A model generated the notes under the pieces. That model was not told the origin of the DNA and did not search any database. It saw nothing but the letters and a program-made list of their open reading frames with translations. Of a stretch of DNA of 50,032 nucleotides, positions 39,763-49,100 are shown one piece after another. Source of the stretch: Lachnospiraceae bacterium (GTDB taxonomy: Bacteria; Bacillota; Clostridia; Lachnospirales; Lachnospiraceae); NCBI GenBank assembly GCA_024403555.1, contig JAKSRP010000009.1, positions 1 through 50,032 on the forward strand, written 5' to 3'. Both the position numbers and the translations under genes were made by a program. The stretch's first letter is position 1. Every line of letters begins with the position of its first letter.

Positions 39763-40749
39763 TTAAAGCATGTGTGCTCTTAATTCTTCTCCACTAAGTG
39801 GGCTTAAATCAGCTGGTGCAATATCAAATACTGTCTTGCAGCCTGTTACGCCTGCCTGGCTTAATTTGTAAGCTGCTCTTGCGTAAGCAATGAGTACGGA
39901 AGATGTGAATTCTGGGTTGGAATCTAATTTTAAGCTGTATTCGATGACATGTTTGTTCTGATCGTTCCAGCCTGTTGTGCCTGTACGGATAACAGAACCG
40001 CCATGAGGAATACCTGCATGGTTCGCCTGAAGTTCTTCTTCTGTGATGAAGTTTACTGTTGTATCGTAATCAGAGAAGTAGTTAGGCATTGTAACGATTT
40101 CTTTTTCGATTCTGGCAAGGTCAGCGCCTTCTTCTGCTACTACATAACATTCTCTTGTGTGTTTTTCACGTGTTGTAAGTTCTGGATTTTCACCGTTTCT
40201 TACTGCTTCTAAAGCTGCTGGTACAGGAACTGTGTACTGTCTTGCATCTTTAACACCTTTGATACGACGGATTGCATCGGAGTGACCCTGAGAAACACCT
40301 TTGCCCCAGAATGTATAGTCATGTCCACCAGGTAAAATGCAGTTTGCATATACTCTGTTTAAAGAGAACATACCTGGGTCCCAGCCTACAGAGATGATAC
40401 CGATTTTGCCAGCTTCTTTTGCTGCTGCATCAACATTCGCAAAATGTTCTGGAATTCTTGCATGTGTATCAAAAGAATCGATTACGTTGAAGTTCTTAGC
40501 AAGTTCAGGTGTCTGAACAGGAAGATCTGTTGCAGAACCACCACAAAGAACCATAACATCGATTTCATCTTTCATTGTTAAAACGTCATCTGCAGCAATT
40601 ACTTTTACGCCTTCTGTCTGGATTGTTACAGTTGCTGGATCTCTTCTAGTAAATACTGCTACTAATTCTGTGTCAGGATTGTGCTTGATTGCACATTCAA
40701 TACCTCTACCGAGGTTACCATATCCGAAAATACCAATTCTAATTGCCAT
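39763..40749 (-). CDS. ddh: meso-Diaminopimelate dehydrogenase
   Basis: 328 residues from ATG 40749; the frame extends to 40827, but AAAGGAC and the conserved start MAIRIGIFGYGNLGRG mark the shorter form. It reductively aminates tetrahydrodipicolinate with NADPH and ammonia, a one-step route to meso-DAP for lysine and peptidoglycan. The GxGxxG Rossmann motif is at the N-terminus. Substrate-binding regions include SVGWDPGMFSLNR, TFWGKGVSQGHSDA and GTTGWNDQNKH. Having this ammonia-using enzyme opposite an ammonium channel is suggestive but may be coincidence. Confidence 0.95.
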   Translation of the reverse strand: MAIRIGIFGYGNLGRGIECAIKHNPDTELVAVFTRRDPATVTIQTEGVKVIAADDVLTMKDEIDVMVLCGGSATDLPVQTPELAKNFNVIDSFDTHARIPEHFANVDAAAKEAGKIGIISVGWDPGMFSLNRVYANCILPGGHDYTFWGKGVSQGHSDAIRRIKGVKDARQYTVPVPAALEAVRNGENPELTTREKHTRECYVVAEEGADLARIEKEIVTMPNYFSDYDTTVNFITEEELQANHAGIPHGGSVIRTGTTGWNDQNKHVIEYSLKLDSNPEFTSSVLIAYARAAYKLSQAGVTGCKTVFDIAPADLSPLSGEELRAHML

Positions 40750-40863
40750 TTCTTTGTCCTTTCTATAATTATCCTTCAAATTTTCAAATTTCCAATCCAT
40801 TATATACCAATGTTTCTTGCAATGCAATAACTAAGACCTTGCAGTTTCCATGCTTTTTTGTGC

Positions 40864-40869
40864 TATAAT
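40864..40869 (+). promoter_or_regulatory. Extended -10 of the carbonic anhydrase gene
   Basis: TGCTATAAT with hexamer 40864-40869 and no good -35 at the usual distance; about 40 bp before the ATG. Confidence 0.5.
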
Positions 40870-40908
40870 AAGGACAGAATAGATTTTTTTGAAAGAAGGT
40901 TGATTACT

Positions 40909-41481
40909 ATGATGCATGCAAAGAACATTTCTGCCCAGGAAGCTTTAGTTAAATTAAAAAAAGGCAATGAGCTTTATTTAGAATCCACTACACCTATCGG
41001 TAACATCTCAAGACAGTTAAGAATGCACACCACAACAAATGGCCAGCATCCTTATGCCATCATCATTACCTGCTCTGATTCCCGTGTCATTCCGGAAAAT
41101 ATTTTCTCTGTCGGTATTGGTGATTTATTCGTCATTCGTGTTGCAGGTAATGTTATCGATGATCATCAGCTCGGAAGTATTGAATATGCGGCAGATCATC
41201 TTGGTACTCGTCTCGTTGTAGTTCTCGCTCACACTCTTTGCGGTGCAGTTGATGCTGCAATCCACCATGACCCAGATGGCTACATCAAATATATTACTGA
41301 CGACATCAGTGAAGCCATTGGCGATGAAACTGATGATTACAAGGCAACCTGCTTAAATGCAATCCACAGTGTTGGCCTCATTGAAAAGAATATCGACATC
41401 CAACACATGGAAGAAGAAGACGGATTAATGGTTCTTCCAGCCGTTTATCATATCGATAGTGGATTAGTTGAATGGATTTAG
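40909..41481 (+). CDS. Beta-class carbonic anhydrase
   Basis: 190 residues from ATG 40909 (an adjacent ATG at 40912 is equally possible). The frame to 40858 is rejected because it overlaps the promoter and lacks a ribosome site, whereas AAAGAAGG precedes 40909. The zinc and dyad residues are visible: Cys, Asp and Arg in ITCSDSRVIP and His/Cys in AHTLCGAV, with GDLFVIRVAGN between them. It interconverts CO2 and bicarbonate in the cytoplasm, supporting carboxylation reactions and pH control. Monocistronic, with a strong terminator. Confidence 0.95.
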   Translation: MMHAKNISAQEALVKLKKGNELYLESTTPIGNISRQLRMHTTTNGQHPYAIIITCSDSRVIPENIFSVGIGDLFVIRVAGNVIDDHQLGSIEYAADHLGTRLVVVLAHTLCGAVDAAIHHDPDGYIKYITDDISEAIGDETDDYKATCLNAIHSVGLIEKNIDIQHMEEEDGLMVLPAVYHIDSGLVEWI

Positions 41482-41483
41482 TC

Positions 41484-41519
41484 AAAAAAAGCAGGAACAT
41501 CGTACGTTCCTGCTTTTTT
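41484..41519. terminator. Bidirectional terminator between carbonic anhydrase and the alpha-glucosidase
   Basis: GCAGGAAC (41491-41498) and GTTCCTGC (41506-41513) flanked by seven As and six Ts. Confidence 0.9.
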
Positions 41520-41565
41520 AATCTATGTAACCTTTTCTCTCTTTAATCTATGTAAACGTATGCTT

Positions 41566-43260
41566 TTAGTCGTAAAGTACGACTCTGGCTTCATACGGTT
41601 TTAGAATGCCAAGCTTGTGGTCTTTGTAATTGCTGATTAATTCATTTGCAACCACATCTTCTCCATCCAAGTCATAATCTGCAAATAAGGAGCAGGCCAC
41701 TTCTTCTTTTGTATAGTTACATGCAACCACCAGTTTCTGATTGCCAAGCACTCGCTCGTAAGCATAAATATTCGGATGGTTCGGTAATAACACGTTGTAT
41801 ATTCCATACACAACGATTGGGTATTCATGACGAAGCTTAATTAGCTTCTGATAATAGTAGAATACGGAATCCGGATCTGCAAGTTCATTTTCTGCATTGA
41901 TTTCTTTGTAGTTTTCATTCACAGAAATCCAAGGTGTACCTGTCGTAAATCCTGCGTTTTCGCTGTCATTCCACTGCATTGGTGTTCTTGCATTGTCTCG
42001 GGAGATTTCTTTTAAATATCGAATCATCTCTTCCGCTGTCAAAATACCATTGTCAACATACTGATGATACGCATTGATGCTTTCGATGTCACGGTAATCT
42101 TCTAATGATTCGAAGTGAGCATTTGTCATGCCAAGCTCTTCTCCCTGATAAATATATGGTGTTCCTTTCATCATATGGAGTAATGTTGCTAACATTTTTG
42201 CAGATACTTCGCGGTATTCTTCGCTGTCATTTCCAAAACGAGATACGACACGTGGCTGATCATGGTTATCAAAGAATAAACTGTTCCATGCTTTTCCTTC
42301 TAAGGTGGTCTGCCATTTTGTGAGAGACTTACGCAATGCTTCAAGTGGTGGCTTCTTGTCGGTCCATTTGCCGATTTTGCCTGGAACTAACTCTACGTGT
42401 TCGAACTGGAAGATCATATTTAATTCGCTTCCGTCCTGGTTAGCAAATAATTCTGCCTCAGATACAGGGATATTACCGGTCTCGCCAACTGTGATAAGGT
42501 CGTATTTTGATAAGACTTCTTTGTTCATCTCCTGTAAAAATTCGTGAACTCTTGGTCCACAGGATACATATGGGCTGAAATCACCGTAAAGTCCATCTCG
42601 AACGATGCCATCTGCATAGGACTGATCCTTGGAAATCATAGAGATGACGTCCATTCGAAAACCGTCAATTCCTTTTTCACACCACCAGTTCATCATGTCA
42701 TAAACTTCTTTACGCACAACTGGATTTTCCCAGTTAAGATCTGGCTGTTTTTTAGAAAAGCAGTGGAGATAGTACTGATCGGTAGTTTCATCATATTCCC
42801 ATGTAGAGCCGCCAAAAGATGCACCCCAGTTATTTGGTTCTTTTCCATCCTTGGCATCTTTCCAGATATAATAATCTCGATAAGGATTTTCTTTACTCTT
42901 TCTACTTTCCACAAACCATGCATGCTCATCGGATGTATGATTTACTACAAGGTCCATAACCATCTTAAGACCAAGGCTATGTGCCTTATCAAGCATGCGG
43001 TCAAAGTCTTCCATAGTTCCAAAATCTGCCATAATATCCTGATAGTCAGAAATATCATATCCATTGTCATCATTTGGTGACTGATAAACAGGGGATAACC
43101 AGATAACATCTACCCCAAGTTTTGCTAAATATTCTAAATGATCTGTGATTCCATTGATGTCTCCAATACCATCACCATTAGAATCTGCAAAGCTACGTGG
43201 ATAAATCTGATACACGATGGATTCTTTCCACCATGCCTGCTTTTCTGTGATCGCTGTCAT
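41566..43260 (-). CDS. malL: GH13 oligo-1,6-glucosidase / alpha-glucosidase
   Basis: 564 residues, full length for the GH13_31 oligo-1,6-glucosidase group, cytoplasmic (no signal peptide). It hydrolyses terminal alpha-glucosidic bonds of short malto- or isomalto-oligosaccharides. Visible are YQIYPRSFADSNGDGIGD, the nucleophile Asp in GFRMDVISM, the acid Glu in TVGETGN and FFDNHDQPRVVSRF with the third carboxylate. Val after the nucleophile is typical of enzymes that accept alpha-1,6 bonds. The divergent AraC-type regulator across a 223-bp region is its likely activator. Confidence 0.94.
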   Translation of the reverse strand: MTAITEKQAWWKESIVYQIYPRSFADSNGDGIGDINGITDHLEYLAKLGVDVIWLSPVYQSPNDDNGYDISDYQDIMADFGTMEDFDRMLDKAHSLGLKMVMDLVVNHTSDEHAWFVESRKSKENPYRDYYIWKDAKDGKEPNNWGASFGGSTWEYDETTDQYYLHCFSKKQPDLNWENPVVRKEVYDMMNWWCEKGIDGFRMDVISMISKDQSYADGIVRDGLYGDFSPYVSCGPRVHEFLQEMNKEVLSKYDLITVGETGNIPVSEAELFANQDGSELNMIFQFEHVELVPGKIGKWTDKKPPLEALRKSLTKWQTTLEGKAWNSLFFDNHDQPRVVSRFGNDSEEYREVSAKMLATLLHMMKGTPYIYQGEELGMTNAHFESLEDYRDIESINAYHQYVDNGILTAEEMIRYLKEISRDNARTPMQWNDSENAGFTTGTPWISVNENYKEINAENELADPDSVFYYYQKLIKLRHEYPIVVYGIYNVLLPNHPNIYAYERVLGNQKLVVACNYTKEEVACSLFADYDLDGEDVVANELISNYKDHKLGILKPYEARVVLYD

Positions 43261-43311
43261 AATTTCCCTCCATATGACTGTATAAATAAACTTCTTTTTC
43301 TCTTTACATTA

Positions 43312-43317
43312 ATTATA
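43312..43317 (-). promoter_or_regulatory. -10 of the malL promoter
   Basis: TATAAT on the minus strand at 43317-43312 without a recognisable -35, as expected when an activator bound just upstream is required. Confidence 0.55.
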
Positions 43318-43348
43318 CCTGTCTACTACAAAAATGCTCCTATTATTC

Positions 43349-43379
43349 TGACTATTTATTACGGTATTTTGACTATTTA
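43349..43379 (-). promoter_or_regulatory. Direct repeat, candidate AraC-type operator
   Basis: TGACTATTTA occurs at 43349-43358 and 43370-43379, exactly 21 bp apart. AraC-family proteins typically bind two same-direction half sites spaced by two helical turns next to the -35. The position, about 10 bp beyond the expected malL -35, fits activation by the regulator encoded at 43484. Confidence 0.6.
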
Positions 43380-43483
43380 ATCAGATTTTCTGTTATAATA
43401 ATAGAAATAATTCAGAAAAAGTTTCAGAGTCAGAAAATACTTCGCGAATTAATATAAGCTTATAATAATAGGGAGGAACGATT

Positions 43484-44392
43484 ATGGACACAAATCAAAG
43501 ACAATTAAAGGAACAAAAGCTTCATGGACATGCCGGATTTGCCTGTGCCGGCTATATCGCAGACTATCATCCTGAATCACCAAAAGCTTGTGATGTTCCT
43601 TATCATTGGCATGATGAGTTAGAGATTATCTATATTAAGAAGGGAACATTTACTTACCAGAAGAATGTTGATGCCGAAATCATCGATGAAGAATGCTTCT
43701 TATTAATCGGTGCAGGTAATCTTCACAAACTCTATTGTGAACAGGATTACCATGAAGAAGCCGTTGTATTTTCCCCAAAGCTTCTCGAATTTTCCTATGA
43801 AGACCGTGCAATGCGAAAGATTTTGAATCCTTTTATCAACAATCAGCTTCATTTTCCAGGAAAAATCACAAAAACAGATCCTCTGTTTGAACCATTTAAG
43901 GCAGAATTCAATCAGATTATTGAAGTTTTTCAAAAAGAAAATGAGAAAAACAGCGATCAGTTCAACGCAAATCACGCATTTTCCCAGTTGCTGATCAAGA
44001 CTTCACTTCTTCGTATATTGGGATTGTTATATGCCAGCGGCCGCTTTTCCGAGGAAGTACCTGCCAACGAACAGCATATTGAACGAATGAAGGTCATTCT
44101 CTCTTATATAGAAACACATTATTCTGAAAAAATTTATCTGGAAGATCTGGCATCTTTGGTGGGATTAAACGAGCAATACTTTTCCCGTCAGTTCAAAAGT
44201 TTTTTCGGACAGGCACCAATGAAATATCTTATGACTTATCGTCTTAAAAAGGCTTGCAAAAAGCTTTCTCAGACCAATATGTCTGTGACGGACATCGCTT
44301 ATGAATGTGGTTTCCTCAATCTCGGACATTTTATGACAGAATTTAAGAAAATGACAGGACAGACTCCAAAGGAATATCGAAAAAGGGTGTAA
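43484..44392 (+). CDS. AraC-family regulator with N-terminal cupin
   Basis: 302 residues. The N-terminal sensing half is a cupin-like fold (PYHWHDELEIIYIKKGTFTY and LIGAGNLHKLYCEQDYHEE). The C-terminal ~100 residues are an AraC DNA-binding domain with two helix-turn-helices: IYLEDLASLVGLNEQYFSRQ and SVTDIAYECGFLNLGHFM, ending TGQTPKEYRKRV. Proteins of this type usually activate adjacent sugar-use genes on binding a carbohydrate, here most likely malL. The start follows AGGGAGG. Confidence 0.93.
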   Translation: MDTNQRQLKEQKLHGHAGFACAGYIADYHPESPKACDVPYHWHDELEIIYIKKGTFTYQKNVDAEIIDEECFLLIGAGNLHKLYCEQDYHEEAVVFSPKLLEFSYEDRAMRKILNPFINNQLHFPGKITKTDPLFEPFKAEFNQIIEVFQKENEKNSDQFNANHAFSQLLIKTSLLRILGLLYASGRFSEEVPANEQHIERMKVILSYIETHYSEKIYLEDLASLVGLNEQYFSRQFKSFFGQAPMKYLMTYRLKKACKKLSQTNMSVTDIAYECGFLNLGHFMTEFKKMTGQTPKEYRKRV

Positions 44393-44413
44393 GGCCATCA
44401 TGGACTTACACCC
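44385..44413. terminator. Hairpin between the AraC gene and mrp
   Basis: GGGTGTAAG (44385-44393, overlapping the AraC stop) pairs with CTTACACCC (44405-44413). T runs are weak on both sides. Confidence 0.55.
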
Positions 44414-44421
44414 TTCATTCA

Positions 44422-45252
44422 TTATCTTAAAGCAGAAACTAATGCTACAATTCGGTCAACATAAATTTCTTCTAAGTCTTCTAATTTTCCACTATCGCAA
44501 GCTTCGGCAAGCTTTGGATCAATCGGTAATTTTGCAAGTACAGGTAACTGGTACTGTGCACCGATTTCGTCGATGTGGCTTTCACCAAATACAGAAATCT
44601 TCTTGCCACAATCCGGACACTGTAAGTAGCTCATATTCTCAACAAGTCCTAAGATTGGTACATTCATCATCTTCGCCATATTCACTGCTTTTGCAACGAT
44701 CATTCCAACTAATTCCTGTGGAGATGCCACGATGATGATTCCATCAAGTGGTAAGGACTGGAATACAGTAAGTGGAACATCACCAGTTCCTGGTGGCATA
44801 TCGACAAACATATAATCTACATCCTGCCATAAGGTTTCACTCCAGAACTGCTTGATTACATTACCAAGCACTGGTCCTCTCCAGATTACAGGTGTTGTTT
44901 CGCTGTCTAATAAAAGGTTGATAGAAACTGCCTGAATACCTGTTTTTGTTCTTGCAGGAACAATTAACTGCTCTGGTGTGCCGTATAACTGACCTGTTAA
45001 TCCAAATCCCTTTGGAATAGAAGGTCCTGTGATATCTGCATCTAATACACCTACATTAAAGCCGGCACGTCTTGTTCCAACTGCCATTAAGGAAGTGGTC
45101 ATGGATTTACCAACGCCACCTTTACCAGATACGATACCGATTACTTTTTTTACTTTACTTTTTTCATGTAATTTGAATGTTAAGTCCTGTGGTTCTCTAC
45201 GGGATGCACAATTAGATCCGCAAGAGCTACAGTCATTATTACAACTACTCAT
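44422..45252 (-). CDS. mrp: Mrp/NBP35-family P-loop ATPase (Fe-S carrier type)
   Basis: 276 residues. A cysteine-rich N-terminus (CNNDCSSCGSNC), as in NBP35-like members, precedes a deviant Walker A, GIVSGKGGVGKSMTT, then DADITGPSIPKGFG, YMFVDMPPGTGDVPLTV and a C-terminal CPDCGKK that supplies the bridging-cluster cysteines. The family carries and transfers Fe-S clusters, useful beside large Fe-S enzymes such as PFOR and hydrogenase. It follows rpe by 23 bp and shares its transcript. Confidence 0.93.
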   Translation of the reverse strand: MSSCNNDCSSCGSNCASRREPQDLTFKLHEKSKVKKVIGIVSGKGGVGKSMTTSLMAVGTRRAGFNVGVLDADITGPSIPKGFGLTGQLYGTPEQLIVPARTKTGIQAVSINLLLDSETTPVIWRGPVLGNVIKQFWSETLWQDVDYMFVDMPPGTGDVPLTVFQSLPLDGIIIVASPQELVGMIVAKAVNMAKMMNVPILGLVENMSYLQCPDCGKKISVFGESHIDEIGAQYQLPVLAKLPIDPKLAEACDSGKLEDLEEIYVDRIVALVSALR

Positions 45253-45275
45253 GTTGTTATATCCTCCAATAGTTA

Positions 45276-45932
45276 TTATTTATCTAACTGAGCAAAAAGA
45301 GCGTTAACATTTACATCGATGTCACCGTTAAATACCGCAGATCCTGCTACGAAAACATTTGCCCCAAATCCAGCAATTTCCGCAATGTTATCAGGAGTAA
45401 CGCCACCGTCAACCTGAATATCTACATCAAGACCGCGATCTGTAATCATCTTTCTTAATGCTGCAATTTTTTTATCACAATATGGAATATATTTCTGTCC
45501 GCCATATCCTGGATTCACTGTCATGATTAATACCATGTCAAGTTCGCCTAATACCCATTCGATTGCAGATAATGGAGTTCCCGGATTAAGCGCAACACCA
45601 GCTTTTGCACCAGCCTGTTTAATCTGCTGAATGACACGGTCTAAATGTGTGCATGCTTCTGCATGAACAGTAATCATATTAGCACCTGCATCAACAAAAC
45701 GTTCAATATATTTATCCGGATTTACGATCATTAAATGTACATCAAAATACATGTCTGTAATCTTTCTTAAAGACTGCATGATTGGGAAACCAAAAGAAAT
45801 ATTTGGTACAAATGAACCATCCATAACATCGATGTGAAGCCACTGTGCTTTAGACTCTTCTACCTCTTTAATGTCGCGTCCAAGATTATTAAAATCTGCT
45901 GATAAAATTGATGGGGATAAAATATAATCCAT
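45276..45932 (-). CDS. rpe: Ribulose-phosphate 3-epimerase
   Basis: 218 residues, a TIM-barrel enzyme of the pentose phosphate pathway interconverting ribulose 5-phosphate and xylulose 5-phosphate. Signatures are LSADFNNLGRDI, the metal-binding HIDVMDGSFVPNISFG, VHLMIVNPDKYI, MTVNPGYGGQKYIP and the second metal site in VDGGVTPDNI. The start follows TAAGGAGAG. First gene of a two-gene operon with mrp. Confidence 0.96.
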   Translation of the reverse strand: MDYILSPSILSADFNNLGRDIKEVEESKAQWLHIDVMDGSFVPNISFGFPIMQSLRKITDMYFDVHLMIVNPDKYIERFVDAGANMITVHAEACTHLDRVIQQIKQAGAKAGVALNPGTPLSAIEWVLGELDMVLIMTVNPGYGGQKYIPYCDKKIAALRKMITDRGLDVDIQVDGGVTPDNIAEIAGFGANVFVAGSAVFNGDIDVNVNALFAQLDK

Positions 45933-46062
45933 AATAATTCTCTCCTTAACTATTCCTCTAATATAAATACTCTTAATTCTTATAATATTACAATACTATT
46001 TCAATTATAGCAAATACAGGATAAATATCAATTCTATTTTTACATATGCATATATGTATATA

Positions 46063-46119
46063 ACACAAAGTGCTTTTTGCATATATGCAAAAAGAGGGAC
46101 TCTGCTAGCAGAGTCCCTC
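46063..46119 (-). terminator. Terminator of nifJ
   Basis: GAGGGACTCTG-CTAG-CAGAGTCCCTC (46094-46119) with five Ts following on the minus strand. A second palindrome, CTTTTTGCAT / ATGCAAAAAG, overlaps the T run. Confidence 0.9.
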
Positions 46120-46158
46120 AAAATGTTTATTAAAATCTAATTCGACTTTTAGATAAGA

Positions 46159-49100
46159 TTACTGTTCGTTTTTCTTAACTAATGCTTCGTATTTAGCTTT
46201 AGCTGTAGCTTCAGCTTTTGCGAATAAGTCTTTAGCTCTTTCAGGGTTCTGACGAGCAAGTGCGTTGTAACGAACTTCACCCATTAAGAATTCCTGATAA
46301 TCTTTTGTAGGAGCTTTAGAATCTAATGTGAACTGTTTTTCAGCTTCAGGGTTGAATCTGAATAAGTGCCAGTAACCTGTTTCAACAGCTTTCTTTTCTT
46401 CTGTCATAGCAATAGACATACCGCCCTTGATACCGTGGTTGATACATGGAGCGTAAGCGATTACTAAGGATGGTCCTGGATATGCTTCAGCTTCAGCGAT
46501 AGCTTTAACACACTGCTGCATGTTAGCACCCATGGAGATCTGAGCAACGTAGATATAACCGTAGCTCATAGCGATAGCTGCAAGGTCTTTCTTCTTGATT
46601 TCTTTACCAGCTGCTGCGAACTGAGCGATAGCACCTGTGTTTGTAGATTTAGAAGCCTGACCACCTGTGTTGGAGTAAACTTCTGTATCGAATACGAATA
46701 CGTTAACATCTTCGCCAGATGCTAATACGTGGTCTAAACCGCCGTAACCGATATCGTAAGCCCATCCGTCACCACCGAAGATCCACTGGGATTTCTTGGA
46801 TAAGAATTCTTTGTTGTCTAAGATTTCAGCACAAGCGTCACATCCGCAAGCTTCCATAGCTGCAACCATCTTATCTGTAGCAACACCGTTTGTTAAACCA
46901 ACATTGTATGTAGCTAAGTAATCAGCGATTGCTTCTTTAACTTCTGGATTTTCAGCTGTTTCGCCTAAAGCAACGATCTTTTCTTTGAGCTGATCTCTGA
47001 TTGTCTTCTGGCCTAAGTACATACCTAAACCGAACTGAGCGTTATCTTCGAATAAGGAGTTACACCAAGCAGGACCCTGTCCTTTCTTGTTAACTGTGTA
47101 TGGTGTAGCTGGAGAAGAACCAGCCCAGATAGATGTACATCCTGTTGCGTTAGCAACGTACATTCTTTCACCGAATAACTGTGTAACTAATTTAGCGTAA
47201 GGTGTTTCACCACAACCAGCACATGCTCCGGAGAATTCGAGTAATGGCTGTTTGAACTGGGAACCTTTAACGGAAGCTTCGCCAAATTTAGCAACTACGT
47301 CTTCTTTGATATCTAATGTCTGACCATATGTGTAGATATCCTGCTGAGCAAGCTGGCTGTCAAGTGGCTGCATTGTAAGAGCTTTGTTGCCTTTCTTGCC
47401 TGGACATACGTTTACACAAGATCCACAACCTGTACAGTCAAGTACTGTTGTTGTCATAACGAATTTATATCCTGCAACACCTGTTAATGGTAAGGAAGCT
47501 GTTCCTTCTGGAGCTGCTGCTAATTCTTCTTCTGTCATAGCGATTGGTCTGATACAAGCATGAGGACATACGTAAGAACAGAAGTTACACTGGATACAGT
47601 TGTCTGCGTTCCAAGCTGGTACGTCTACTGCAACACCACGTTTTTCGTAAGCTGCAGAACCCTGTGGCATATGACCATCAGCGTATGGTAATAATGCAGA
47701 TACTGGTAATGTGTTAGCTGTCTGGCTGTTAACGTAGTTCTGGATGCTGTTAACGTAATCTACTAAGTCAGCTCTGTCGCCTGTTACATCTGTGAATAAT
47801 GGTTCTGGCTGGCAGTTAGCCCATTCAGCAGGAACTGGAACTTCAACGATAGCTTTTGCACCAGCGTCGATAGCGTCGTGGTTCATCTTAACGATGTGAT
47901 CACCTTTCTTGCTGTAGGATTTTGTAGCAGCGTCTTTCATGTACTGGATAGCATCTTCTTCAGGAATGATTCCGGAAAGTTTGAAGAATGCGGACTGAAG
48001 TACTGTATTGATACGGTTACCTAAACCGATTTCTTTACCAATCTTAACACCGTTGATTGTGTAGAATTTGATGTTGTGCTGAGCTAAGTAAGCTTTTACC
48101 TGTCCTGGTAATTTTTCATCTAATTCTTCTGGTGTCCAAGTTGTATTTAATAAGAATGTTCCGTTGTCTTTTAAGTCCTGAACCATGTTGTATTTGTATA
48201 CGTATGGCTGGCAGTGACATGCAACGAAGTCAGCTTTATTGATTAAGTATGTGGATTTGATTGGGTCATCACCGAAACGTAAGTGAGACATTGTAACACC
48301 ACCAGATTTTTTGGAGTCATAATCGAAGTATGCCTGAGCATATTTGTCTGTATGGTCACCAATAATCTTAACGGAGTTCTTGTTAGCACCTACAGTACCG
48401 TCAGCACCAAGACCCCAGAACTTACAAGCTACGATGCTTTCTGGAGCTGTTACAGGGATTTCTCCTCTTTCAAGGGAAAGGTTAGTAACATCATCAGTGA
48501 TAGCTAATGTAAATTCTTTCTTTTCTGTGTTAGCAAATGTAGCGATGATATCAGCAGGAGTTGTATCTTTGGAACCCATACCGTAACGACCACCGTTAAC
48601 TGGTACAGCGTCAAATTTTGTTCCTTTTAATGCTGCAACTACATCTAAGAATAATGGTTCACCTAAGGAACCTGGTTCTTTGGATCTGTCAAGTACGTTG
48701 ATTACTTTAACAGTATCTGGAATAGCTTCAACTAATTTTTCAGCTACGAATGGTCTGTAAAGACGAACTTTAACAACACCAACTTTTTCGCCTTTAGCTA
48801 CTAAGTAATCGATTGTTTCTTCGATTGTGTCACATACGGAACCCATAGCGATGATTACGGATTCAGCATCTTCTGGACCATAGTAGTTGAATAAGCTGTA
48901 GTTTGTGCCTAATTTAGCATTAACTTTGTCCATGTATTCTTCAACGATAGCTGGGAATGCATCGTAGTATGTGTTACATGCTTCACGAGCCTGGAAGAAG
49001 ATGTCTGGGTTCTGAGCGGAACCACGAAGTACTGGACGTTCTGGGTTAAGACATTTTTTCTTGAATTCACGAACTTTGTCGTAATCAACCATGTCTGCTA

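Noticed and set aside
40750-40827. Longer N-terminus for ddh
   Set aside because: The extra 26 residues lack similarity to the family, and the Rossmann start MAIRIGIFGYGN has its own ribosome site.
40858-40908. Upstream start of carbonic anhydrase
   Set aside because: It overlaps the -10 and has no ribosome binding site.
42544-43080. A 178-codon open frame antisense to malL
   Set aside because: It lies wholly within a strongly supported enzyme gene and has no ribosome site or recognisable domain; it is a codon-bias shadow.
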